Source: Phycisphaerales bacterium
GTDB lineage: Bacteria; Planctomycetota; Phycisphaerae; Phycisphaerales; UBA1924
Length of the DNA stretch: 64,000 nt
Direction: 5' to 3'
Assembly (NCBI GenBank): GCA_026982335.1
Contig: JALSHH010000016.1
Span: 1-64,000, forward strand
A program made the translations under genes and the position numbers. Positions 47,249-55,129 of the stretch are shown here, one piece after another; positions within the stretch are counted from its first letter, which is position 1; every line of letters starts with the position of its first letter. Below the pieces are notes generated by a model. It was not told where the DNA came from. It ran no database searches and saw only the letters and a list, made by a program, of their open reading frames with translations.

Positions 47249-47770
47249 TCAAAAATTCGCTTCGATCCCCGATGTCTCCATCAGCGTTTTGAAGGATTCG
47301 CTGAAGACGAAGTTCTCTTGAGGATATTCAACGCCACCTATATTCTGGTCCAAATGGCTGAAAATCAGGTCGATTTGTCCGATAACCTCAGCTTTGCCCT
47401 CCCCACTGGCAGCGGGTTCAATCAGTTCGACAATCCCTTTGGTCGATGCACCAGCCAGAGTCATCTGCTCGATCGTCGCGGTATAACGCAGCGTGCAGCC
47501 CGGTGCTGCGTCGCGGTCGATCTTGGCCTTCGATACTTTCGCCAGCACGACCTTTTCTTTGAAATTTTCTGCGTGTCCGACGAGCACACCTGCGGTTTGG
47601 GCCATGCCTTCGACGATCAGCGACATCGGCATCACCGGCATGGCTTTGCGATTGGCAGTCGATGGGAAATGATCGTGAAGGTGTTCCTCCGCCATCGAGA
47701 TTTGTTTGATCGCCACCATGCGCTCCTTGGGCACGAGTTCAACGATCCGATCAATCCACATCCATCGCAT
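47249..47770 (-). CDS. FabZ/FabA-like hot-dog dehydratase
   Basis: 173 residues. EEHLHDHFPSTANRKAMPVM then LIVEGMAQTAGVLVG gives the His and Glu of the hot-dog dehydratase site, but the usual PGV following the His is replaced by PVMPMSL, and about 40 residues extend the C-terminus. It starts 22 bases after an ACP gene, so it probably works on ACP-linked substrates. Whether it serves standard fatty acid synthesis is unclear. Confidence 0.82.
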   Translation of the reverse strand: MRWMWIDRIVELVPKERMVAIKQISMAEEHLHDHFPSTANRKAMPVMPMSLIVEGMAQTAGVLVGHAENFKEKVVLAKVSKAKIDRDAAPGCTLRYTATIEQMTLAGASTKGIVELIEPAASGEGKAEVIGQIDLIFSHLDQNIGGVEYPQENFVFSESFKTLMETSGIEANF

Positions 47771-47792
47771 GATCTGTCCCCGATGATGTGAT

Positions 47793-48179
47793 TCAGGCGG
47801 CTTGGAGTTTTTGCTCGCAGAAGGTCACCAACGCATCGACCGTGAAAATCTTGGCGACATTCTCGACCGACGGGTCGGCTTCGAGATCGTCGAAGTTGAA
47901 GTGAGGCACGCGCTCTTTGAGCAATGCTAACCCTTTCTCAGTTACCTTGCCATCTTCAACATAATCTGGGTCTTGGGTGATGCCTTCGGGGAAGAGCTCG
48001 CCCTGCTCGATCTTGAACCCGAACTCTTGTTCGAGTTTGAAAGAGATATCGAGGATGTCGATCGACTCAGCGCCGAGATCGCCGATCAGGGTGGCCTCGC
48101 TGGTAACCTCATCATCATCAACGGCAAGGGCATCAACGAGGATTTCTTGGATTTTGTCAAAGATTTCAGATCGTTCCAT
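47793..48179 (-). CDS. Acyl carrier protein, extended
   Basis: 128 residues from the ATG at 48179; a standard ACP has about 78. LIGDLGAESIDILDISFKLE holds the serine that takes the phosphopantetheine arm. After this core the chain has about 40 extra residues (GELFPEGITQDPDYVEDGKV, LLKERVPHFNFDDLEADPSV) before the final helix TVDALVTFCEQKL. Such long ACPs belong to specialised pathways rather than to the main fatty acid cycle. Its partner dehydratase gene follows. Confidence 0.88.
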   Translation of the reverse strand: MERSEIFDKIQEILVDALAVDDDEVTSEATLIGDLGAESIDILDISFKLEQEFGFKIEQGELFPEGITQDPDYVEDGKVTEKGLALLKERVPHFNFDDLEADPSVENVAKIFTVDALVTFCEQKLQAA

Positions 48180-48266
48180 ATCGACAACTCTCACATGCTC
48201 AGCGGTGGTGATTGGTGGGCACTTGGCCCGTGGGGTTTGGGTAAAGTATAGGCTAACTCGAAACTG

Positions 48267-48347
48267 GTGGCATAGGTGTCTGGCCTGTGTTCTTTACTTT
48301 ACGAATAGAGGCTCTACACAAAGGCACAGGACAGACGCCTGTACCAC
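48267..48347. repeat. Intergenic palindrome, family B
   Basis: Two 23-base arms (GTGGCATAGGTGTCTGGCCTGTG and a right arm matching at 19 of 23 positions) separated by 35 bases, between the ACP gene and the 3' end of prfA. The right arm CACAGGACAGACGCCTGT is itself symmetrical. No protein coding is apparent. Confidence 0.7.
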
Positions 48348-48364
48348 TCTGGGAAGAAGCATAT

Positions 48365-49459
48365 TCACAACTCAGCCAATCGCTTGGCGGTTTCTTGTTC
48401 GATCAGGGCGTCGAACATCGGGCCCAGATCCCCTTCGTCGAGAATTTTATTTTTGCTGAACTTCTGATCGAGCCTCTGGTCGGCGACGATGTTGTCCTGA
48501 TACCGATAGACGCGGATCTTCTCCGATCGCCCGCCAGTCCCAATCTGGGTGTTCCGACTCTCGGCTCGCTCTTGCTCGATCTTCTGGCGTTCGATCTCGT
48601 AGACCCGGGCAGTGAGCAATCTTTTGGCCTTTTCACGGTTCTGGGCCTGGGATTTGGTTTCCTGCATCCGGACTTCGACGCCGGTGGGTTTGTGGATCAT
48701 GTGGACTGCGGTGGCGACTTTGTTGACATTCTGCCCGCCGGGGCCTTGGGCGGTGGTGATGTGTTCCTCGACATCGCTCGACCAATCGATATTGACCTCG
48801 ACGGCTTCTGGTTCGGGCAAGACCGCGACGGTGCAGGTGCTCGTGTGCACCCGCCCCTGAGTTTCAGTCGCGGGGACGCGTTTAACTGAATGCACCCCGG
48901 CTTCGAAGGCGAGTTGTTGCCAGACGCCTTCGCCTTGAAAGTTGAGGACGGCGTGGCGGATGCCTCCGAATCCGGGATCGGTGGTCATGTCGAGCTCTTC
49001 GACCTTCCAGCCTTTGGTTGTGGCGTATTTGGTGTAGGCTGCCAAGAGATCACGGGCCCAGAGGGCGGCCTCATCGCCTCCGGTGCCGGCGCGGATTTCG
49101 AGCATCACCGATCCGATCGCCAGATCGTCGGTCGTCACGAGGGTCTGCTTGATCTGCTCGATGGTCTGGGCGGCCTGTTTTTCGATCTCGGGGAGTTCTT
49201 CTTTCGCCATGGCAGCGAGTTCTTCATCGTCGTCTGTGATGGCCTCGGTGAGTTGAGCTGCTTCTTTAGCCAGATCACAATACACTTTGTACTCCTCCAC
49301 CACCGGAGCCAAAGCCGCTCGTTTGATCGACAACGCCGAGACCTGCTTGTGATCTGCGAGAACCGTCGGGTCTTCGAGTTTCTGCGTCAACTCGGCATAC
49401 TGATTGCGCAACTCATCGAGCTTGGATTGGAGATTGGGATCAATCGCATCAAGGGCCAT
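48365..49459 (-). CDS. prfA: Peptide chain release factor 1
   Basis: 364 residues from the ATG at 49459. The codon-recognition region RVPATETQGRVHTSTCTVAV contains the PxT motif of RF1 (RF2 has SPF), and AQGPGGQNVNKVATAVHM contains the GGQ catalytic loop. GTGGRSEKIRVYRYQDNIV also fits RF1. It terminates at UAA and UAG. prmC, often next to prfA, is absent. No ribosome-binding site; a small palindrome lies immediately upstream. Confidence 0.94.
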   Translation of the reverse strand: MALDAIDPNLQSKLDELRNQYAELTQKLEDPTVLADHKQVSALSIKRAALAPVVEEYKVYCDLAKEAAQLTEAITDDDEELAAMAKEELPEIEKQAAQTIEQIKQTLVTTDDLAIGSVMLEIRAGTGGDEAALWARDLLAAYTKYATTKGWKVEELDMTTDPGFGGIRHAVLNFQGEGVWQQLAFEAGVHSVKRVPATETQGRVHTSTCTVAVLPEPEAVEVNIDWSSDVEEHITTAQGPGGQNVNKVATAVHMIHKPTGVEVRMQETKSQAQNREKAKRLLTARVYEIERQKIEQERAESRNTQIGTGGRSEKIRVYRYQDNIVADQRLDQKFSKNKILDEGDLGPMFDALIEQETAKRLAEL

Positions 49460-49460
49460 G

Positions 49461-49477
49461 GGGCATACGGTATGCCC
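49461..49477 (-). promoter_or_regulatory. Short palindrome touching the prfA start
   Basis: GGGCATA, three bases, TATGCCC; perfect seven-base arms beginning two bases before the prfA ATG. It could be an operator or a start-region hairpin. Role unknown. Confidence 0.35.
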
Positions 49478-49600
49478 AAAGCCGAGACCAAAACCGAGAA
49501 ATATACCCGCAATCACGGTTTTGGGCTTCTGATTGTGCAACTGGGCACGCCCGAATCCAATAAGGCATACACTCCACCCACCATATCCAAAGGGGTTTCT

Positions 49601-50596
49601 ATGGCGAGCACATCAACAATGGCAATATCAATGGAAGGCGTCCGCAAAACCTTCGGCAAGAAAGTCGCGGTCGAGGGGATTGATCTGGTAATCCCCGAGG
49701 GCTCGATCTACGGGTTCATTGGCCCAAACGGCGCGGGTAAGACCACCACCATCCGGATGATTATGTCGATCCTCTTCCCCGATCGAGGCGAGCTCTCCGT
49801 CTTGGGCAAAAAATCGGCGGTTGAATCCAAAGACCGCATCGGGTACCTCCCCGAAGAGCGAGGCATCTATAAAAAAATGAAGGTCGGCGCGTTCTTGAAG
49901 CACATCGGTCGGCTCAAAGGACTCGACTCGCGCGGGCTGGGCAGTACAGTCATGCAATGGCTCGATCGCGTCGAACTCGCAAATGTCCATAAGAAGAAAT
50001 GCGAAGAACTCTCCAAAGGCATGCAACAGAAGGTTCAGTTCATCGCATCCGTCTTGCATGATCCGGATCTAATTATCCTCGACGAACCTTTCTCGGGGCT
50101 TGATCCGGTGAATATGCGATTGCTGCGAAGTCTGATCGACGAACAGCACACCCAAGGTAAGACCGTCATCTTCTCGACCCATGTGATGCACCAAGCTGAG
50201 CAACTTTGCGACCATATCATCATGATCCACGAAGGCAAAAAAGTTCTCGATGACACACTCGGGGATATCCGCACCCGCTTCGATCCCCGCGCGCTCCATG
50301 TCGATCCGATCGGAGGCTTGGGTATGAGCGACGAGATCGCCAAAGTCACGGGCGTGGCGCATGTGACACCCGTCGAGGGAGCGTTGGAGGTCATGCTCAA
50401 TGAGGGGATCGACCCACAGGATGCAATGAAGGCGTTGCTCGGTGCCCACCCGATGAATCGCATCGAAATCAAGAAGCCAACACTTGAAGATGTCTTCATC
50501 GAGATCGTCACCGGCGGCAAACGAGGCGAGGACGCTGAACAACTTCGAGCAGATCTGCTCGCAGGCTCGAAACTCGAAGAGGAGGACGCGTCGTGA
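49601..50596 (+). CDS. ABC transporter ATP-binding protein (NatA-like)
   Basis: 331 residues from the ATG at 49601 (AAAGGGG upstream); the track ORF starts far earlier antisense to prfA. Walker A GPNGAGKTTTIRMI, signature ELSKGMQQKVQF, Walker B LIILDEPFSGLDP, H-loop STHVMHQ. The C-terminal extension with PTLEDVFIEIV is typical of Na+/drug or lipid exporters of the ABC-2 type. The stop overlaps the permease start. Confidence 0.94.
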   Translation: MASTSTMAISMEGVRKTFGKKVAVEGIDLVIPEGSIYGFIGPNGAGKTTTIRMIMSILFPDRGELSVLGKKSAVESKDRIGYLPEERGIYKKMKVGAFLKHIGRLKGLDSRGLGSTVMQWLDRVELANVHKKKCEELSKGMQQKVQFIASVLHDPDLIILDEPFSGLDPVNMRLLRSLIDEQHTQGKTVIFSTHVMHQAEQLCDHIIMIHEGKKVLDDTLGDIRTRFDPRALHVDPIGGLGMSDEIAKVTGVAHVTPVEGALEVMLNEGIDPQDAMKALLGAHPMNRIEIKKPTLEDVFIEIVTGGKRGEDAEQLRADLLAGSKLEEEDAS

Positions 50597-52005
50597 ATAT
50601 CTCCAAAGTATTACGGGTCGCTGCCCGCGAGTTTGCATCGACGGCGATGACCAAAGGATTCATCATCGGCGCGTTGGTGCTCCCGGCTGCGATGGCGTTG
50701 GTAATTCCGCTTGTTTTGATGTTGTCGATCAGTGCCCAACCCCCTGCCGACAAGGGGACGATTTACCTGCTTGATCGCTCTGGCGAAGTCGCCAGCACTG
50801 CGATGGATCGCCTCTCACCTGAGAATGTCGAAACACGCTGGCAAGAACGGGCGGAGAATGCCAAGCAGTTTGCCAAAGGAATCATCGGCAACAAGTTTGG
50901 CAATCAAGTTTCAGATTCGATCGACCAAGCTTCCCTCTCGATTGACACCCCGGTCTTCCGTGTGATCCAGACGAATCCTGATGTTGACATCGAAGAACTT
51001 AAAGAGGAGCTTCGATCGCAGGTTGCTTCGAGTCAGACGACGGAGGACGAAATAGAGACACTTATCGCCATCATCGAGATCGACGCCGACGCTACCCGCA
51101 AAGCCAACGATGATGAGGGGTTTGGATCGTATCAAGCGTTCTTCCGCCCCAAACTCAATGAGGAAACCGTCAGCGAGATCGAAAACTCGATCCGATGGTC
51201 AATCCGTGAACTTCGGTATCAGAACGCCGAGATTGATCGGAATGTCGTCGTCGAGCTCGGCTCGGTCAAAGCCCGCAAGAGCATGGAGATCACTGAAGAA
51301 GGCGAACGCAAAGAATCGTCGGGCATCACCAGCTTTGCGATTCCATTTGCTGCGATGATCCTCTTGTTGATGGCTTCGATGACCGGCGGGCAATACCTGC
51401 TCACCACCACGGTGGAAGAGAAATCGAATCGTGTGGTCGAGGTCTTACTCTCGGCGGTGTCGCCACTGGAATTGATGACGGGCAAGATCATCGGGCAGAT
51501 GGGCGTGGGCTTATCGCTGTTGACGGTCTACAACGCGGTGGGGATTATCGCGTTGATCGCTTTTAGCATGGGCGATCTGATTGGTGCCCGGATGATTCTT
51601 CTGATCTTTGTGTTTTTCTTGTTGGCCTACTTTATGTTCGCCTCGCTGATGGCTGCGATTGGTTCGGCGGTCAATGACCTGCGCGAGGCTCAATCGCTGA
51701 TGACCCCGGTCATGCTGTTGATGATCCTGCCTTATATCTTCTTTATGCCTGTGATCCGTGCGCCCAACTCATTATTCTCGACGATCACGAGTTTCATCCC
51801 GCCGATCTCGCCTTTCATTATGATTATGCGGGTGTCCTCGACTGACCCGCCGTCAACCTGGCAGGTTGCGCTGGCGATTTTGCTCAATATGATCGCGGTC
51901 GTCTTCTTTTTATGGATCGCGGCCAAGGTCTTCCGGGTCGGATTATTGATGTTTGGCAAGCCTCCAAACCTGCGGACGCTCATCAAGTGGGTCCGGATGG
52001 CGTAG
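50593..52005 (+). CDS. ABC-2 type permease (NatB-like)
   Basis: 470 residues from a GTG overlapping the ATPase stop. One N-terminal membrane helix (about 20-45), a large extracytoplasmic domain (45-255), then five to six helices at the C-terminus. FVRP-like conserved regions are not needed: VEEKSNRVVEVLLSAVSPLELMTGKIIGQ is the hallmark of NatB/ABC2 permeases. With the adjacent ATPase it forms an exporter, possibly for Na+ or a small molecule; the substrate is unknown. Confidence 0.92.
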   Translation: MNISKVLRVAAREFASTAMTKGFIIGALVLPAAMALVIPLVLMLSISAQPPADKGTIYLLDRSGEVASTAMDRLSPENVETRWQERAENAKQFAKGIIGNKFGNQVSDSIDQASLSIDTPVFRVIQTNPDVDIEELKEELRSQVASSQTTEDEIETLIAIIEIDADATRKANDDEGFGSYQAFFRPKLNEETVSEIENSIRWSIRELRYQNAEIDRNVVVELGSVKARKSMEITEEGERKESSGITSFAIPFAAMILLLMASMTGGQYLLTTTVEEKSNRVVEVLLSAVSPLELMTGKIIGQMGVGLSLLTVYNAVGIIALIAFSMGDLIGARMILLIFVFFLLAYFMFASLMAAIGSAVNDLREAQSLMTPVMLLMILPYIFFMPVIRAPNSLFSTITSFIPPISPFIMIMRVSSTDPPSTWQVALAILLNMIAVVFFLWIAAKVFRVGLLMFGKPPNLRTLIKWVRMA

Positions 52006-52014
52006 GATTGAGAC

Positions 52015-52494
52015 ATGCAAGAGCACCACACTCCTAACACCGCTCCCACCGCCACTCCCACCGCCAAAGAGGGGGTCTATTGTCTCTCGTGCGGATATAA
52101 CCTCGTCGGAGTCACCATTGGCGAACGATGCCCAGAGTGCGGCTCGGTCATCATGCAATTTGCTACAAGAAACCAAACCAGCGGCAAAGCTGTTGCCTCA
52201 ATGATACTCGGCATCATTTCGATCGTTACTTGTATGGGGTACGGAATCATCGGAATGCCGTGTGCAATCTTGGCCATTGTCTTTGCCAAGAAAGCTCGAC
52301 TTGCCATCCAAAACGGTACTGCGCCAGTCACTTCGCAAGGTATGGCTACTGCTGGAAGAGTGTGTGGATGGATTGGGGTAGTACTTAATGGGCTGATGCT
52401 TCTTGTACTTCTCTTTTACATTTTGGTTTTCATCGGTATCATCGGGGCAGCAGCAACTGGTGCTGCGGGCAATACCCCAATGCTCTTGCCATGA
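52015..52494 (+). CDS. Zinc-ribbon membrane protein with DUF4190-like domain
   Basis: 159 residues. The N-terminal YCLSCGYNLVGVTIGERCPECG is a zinc ribbon. Two membrane segments follow (MILGIISIVTCMGYGIIGMP and GWIGVVLNGLMLLVLLFYIL) with the loop AKKARLAIQNG, the arrangement of DUF4190. Nine bases after the permease stop and overlapping the methyltransferase start, so part of the same operon. Function unknown. Confidence 0.8.
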   Translation: MQEHHTPNTAPTATPTAKEGVYCLSCGYNLVGVTIGERCPECGSVIMQFATRNQTSGKAVASMILGIISIVTCMGYGIIGMPCAILAIVFAKKARLAIQNGTAPVTSQGMATAGRVCGWIGVVLNGLMLLVLLFYILVFIGIIGAAATGAAGNTPMLLP

Positions 52495-53273
52495 ACGGTT
52501 CTTCAACAACCTACGACAAGCACGATCTCTATGAACTCTGTGTCCAATCGCCCAAGGACTTGGTGCCGTTGCTTCGGGCAGTACACGGCTCCGATCCCGT
52601 CACGCTCGGCGAGGATTTCTCAGGCACGGCGGCCCTTTCGCATCTGTGGGTGGAGCGTGATGGAGCCAAGGCCATCGCGGTGGACTTTGACGAAGAAACA
52701 CTCCACAAGCGGGGCGAGCACGAACGGATCGTCAAACATCAATGCGATGTGCATGAGATCGACGAGCCGTGCGATGTGCTGTTTGTGGGCAACTTCTCGA
52801 TCGGGTATCTCCATACGCGGAACGAACTCATCGCCTACCTCACGCATGTCAAATCTCGGCTTACCCCCGGCGGCGTGTTCATCTGTGACACCTACGGCGG
52901 CGCCAGTGCCTACATCCTCGGAAGCGTTCATCGCGCCCACCCGATGCCCGGAGGGAAGTTGTGTCGATACACCTGGGAACAGCACGAAGCCGACCCGACG
53001 ACGGGGATGGTGACGAATCTGATCCATTTTCGTGTCGAGCGCGCTGGGGTGATTGAGTTTGAGCTCGAAGATGCGTTTGTGTATGAATGGCGGCTGTGGT
53101 CGATCCCCGAACTCCGTGACGCGATGGCCGATGCGGGATTTGAGCAGACACAGATCTATACCAAACTCGCTGACGCGCTTGATGGGGATGGGAATGCGTA
53201 TGTACTGCCGGTGGAGGATGGACAGGAAGAACTCGAAGAGAGTTTCATCGTGCTGGTGGCGGCGAGGATGTGA
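52491..53273 (+). CDS. Class I SAM-dependent methyltransferase
   Basis: 260 residues. LGEDFSGTAALSHLW is motif I, AIAVDFDEETL the acidic loop, CDVLFVGNFSIGYLHTR and LTPGGVFICDTYGG the later motifs of the Rossmann fold. The substrate cannot be told. Translationally coupled (ATGA) to the preceding zinc-ribbon gene and followed within four bases by another small zinc-ribbon gene. Confidence 0.9.
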   Translation: MNGSSTTYDKHDLYELCVQSPKDLVPLLRAVHGSDPVTLGEDFSGTAALSHLWVERDGAKAIAVDFDEETLHKRGEHERIVKHQCDVHEIDEPCDVLFVGNFSIGYLHTRNELIAYLTHVKSRLTPGGVFICDTYGGASAYILGSVHRAHPMPGGKLCRYTWEQHEADPTTGMVTNLIHFRVERAGVIEFELEDAFVYEWRLWSIPELRDAMADAGFEQTQIYTKLADALDGDGNAYVLPVEDGQEELEESFIVLVAARM

Positions 53274-53277
53274 ACAC

Positions 53278-53580
53278 ATGACAAATCCGCAATACACCTG
53301 CCATGAGTGCGACTACGACATGCACGATCGAATCAAGGACGATCCGTGCCCCGAGTGCAATACGCCCCTCGATGCGCGCCCTGAACTCCCCGGTACAGAA
53401 GGCCGATCGAAGCGGGGAATCGCGTACGCGATCTGTGCAATGGTCATCTTGCCGATTGTCCCCATCCTCACTTTCGGTTTTCTTTCTCCGGCAATGGCCA
53501 CGGTCTATCTATTGGCTCAGGCCAAAGAGAATGAATTTTCAGATTCCGTATCACATCACCAAACGCCGAAAGACGATTGA
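53278..53580 (+). CDS. Small zinc-ribbon membrane protein
   Basis: 100 residues from the ATG at 53278 (GAGG upstream), inside a longer ORF of the track. YTCHECDYDMHDRIKDDPCPEC is a zinc ribbon, followed by one or two hydrophobic segments (YAICAMVILPIVPILTFGFL, PAMATVYLLAQ). Last gene of the ABC transporter-methyltransferase operon. Related in design to the protein at 52015. Confidence 0.72.
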   Translation: MTNPQYTCHECDYDMHDRIKDDPCPECNTPLDARPELPGTEGRSKRGIAYAICAMVILPIVPILTFGFLSPAMATVYLLAQAKENEFSDSVSHHQTPKDD

Positions 53581-53679
53581 ACTCCTTGTCTATGTCTGGT
53601 TCGTCGAGTTGGTATTCTTTCTCTGGCTCGATGAAATTTGGCCTCCGGTCCTTGAGTGGTGGTAGTGCCCTATGAACGC

Positions 53680-53685
53680 TATAAT
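53680..53685 (+). promoter_or_regulatory. -10 box close to the aldehyde dehydrogenase start
   Basis: A consensus TATAAT ends five bases before the ATG, so transcription would begin at or next to the start codon. No ribosome-binding site is present. A good -35 at the right spacing is not visible. Confidence 0.5.
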
Positions 53686-53690
53686 CCCTC

Positions 53691-55082
53691 ATGACCACCA
53701 TGAACACCCCCACGACCAACAACTCGACCGATACCCTCAATTCCTACAACCCATCCACCGGCGAACTCGTCGGCTCGGTCCCCGTCACGCCGGCAGATCA
53801 GGTTGATGTGGTCATCGCCAAAGCGCGAGCAGCCCAGCCCGCATGGCAGGCACTCAGTGCCCAAGGGCGGGCCGACATGCTCAAGCCTGCAGGCGAGAAG
53901 ATTCTCGAACGGGCTGACGACCTTGGAAAAATCCTCTCACTTGAACAAGGCAAGCCCCTCGCAGAAGGCATCGCCGAAGTCACCGGGTGTGGCAATCGCA
54001 TGAATGATGAGGTTGATGAAGTCGCCAAAGCCGTCCAACCTGATGTATTGACCGATGAAACGGTCGAATCCACAATTTATTACGATCCCTTCGGCATCTG
54101 CGCCACCATCACCCCGTGGAACTTCCCCGCACTGATGCCGCACTGGACGATCGTCCCGGCATTGGTCGCGGGCAACACTGTGATTCTCAAGCCTTCGGAG
54201 CAGACGCCTCTGATCGCCGATGCGTATGTCAAGATTCTCAATGAGTTCTTGCCCCAAGGCGTCCTGCAAATCATCCATGGCGAAGACGATCAAGGCAAAG
54301 CACTCGTCGCAGGCGATGTCAACATGATCGCGTTTACCGGCTCAAAGACTGCCGGCCAGCACATCATGGCCGCCGCTGCCCCAGGACTCAAACGATTAAT
54401 CCTCGAACTCGGTTCCAAAGACCCGTGCGTTGTACTCGAAGGTGCCGATCTTGATAAGGCGGCTGGCTTCTGTGCAAATAACGCCATGCGCAATTGCGGC
54501 CAAGTCTGTGTCTCAACCGAACGCATCTATGTGCAAGACACAATCAAAGATGAGTTTATGAGCAAGCTTGTCGATCTGGTCAAAGCGTACAAAGTCGGTG
54601 ATTGTCTCGAAGAAGGAGTCACGATCGGACCAATGGTCATGAGCGAACAGAAAGCCCATGTGCTTGCCCAGATTGAAGACGCCAAAGCCAAAGGGGCCAA
54701 TGTTGTCCTTGGAGGCAACCCGATGGAGGGCAACTTCGTCGAACCAACAATTCTGGATCATCTCAATCACACCATGGACATCATGACCGTCGAAACTTTC
54801 GGGCCCGTCGCGTGCATCCAAACGGTCAAGAATGCAGAAGAAGCAATCGAGCTGGCCAATGACACGGAATATGGACTTGGAGCCGTCTTCTTTGGTGAAG
54901 AGCAACTCGTTCGCTCGCTGGCCCGGCGTTCAACCGCCGGCATGGTCGGCGTAAACCGTTCGCTCGGTGGTGCCAAGGGCACGCCTTGGGTCGGTGCTCG
55001 TAAATCTGGGATCGGGTATCACTCAGGTCCTTTGGGGCATCGCCAGTTCTGTCAGCTGCGTGTGGTGAGCACGAACCGGTAA
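53691..55082 (+). CDS. NAD(P)-dependent aldehyde dehydrogenase
   Basis: 463 residues. ICATITPWNFPALMPHWTIV and LKPSEQTP bind the cofactor, LILELGSKDPCVVL carries the general-base Glu, and NCGQVCVSTERIYV the catalytic Cys. Closest in appearance to succinate-semialdehyde dehydrogenase-like members; the substrate is not certain. No metabolic neighbours give a clue. The transcript may be leaderless. Confidence 0.93.
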   Translation: MTTMNTPTTNNSTDTLNSYNPSTGELVGSVPVTPADQVDVVIAKARAAQPAWQALSAQGRADMLKPAGEKILERADDLGKILSLEQGKPLAEGIAEVTGCGNRMNDEVDEVAKAVQPDVLTDETVESTIYYDPFGICATITPWNFPALMPHWTIVPALVAGNTVILKPSEQTPLIADAYVKILNEFLPQGVLQIIHGEDDQGKALVAGDVNMIAFTGSKTAGQHIMAAAAPGLKRLILELGSKDPCVVLEGADLDKAAGFCANNAMRNCGQVCVSTERIYVQDTIKDEFMSKLVDLVKAYKVGDCLEEGVTIGPMVMSEQKAHVLAQIEDAKAKGANVVLGGNPMEGNFVEPTILDHLNHTMDIMTVETFGPVACIQTVKNAEEAIELANDTEYGLGAVFFGEEQLVRSLARRSTAGMVGVNRSLGGAKGTPWVGARKSGIGYHSGPLGHRQFCQLRVVSTNR

Positions 55083-55129
55083 TTCCCTTCTTTCTTGCTT
55101 GTTTCTTTCTTGCTTCTTGCCTTTCCCGG

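Noticed and set aside
48890-49600. Long N-terminal extension of the ABC ATPase ORF
   Set aside because: It is antisense to prfA; the ATG at 49601 has a ribosome-binding site and starts just before the ABC domain.
55083-55129. Tandem TTCTTGCTT-like repeats between convergent genes
   Set aside because: Only a short pyrimidine-rich stretch with two or three imperfect copies; too little to call a repeat element.
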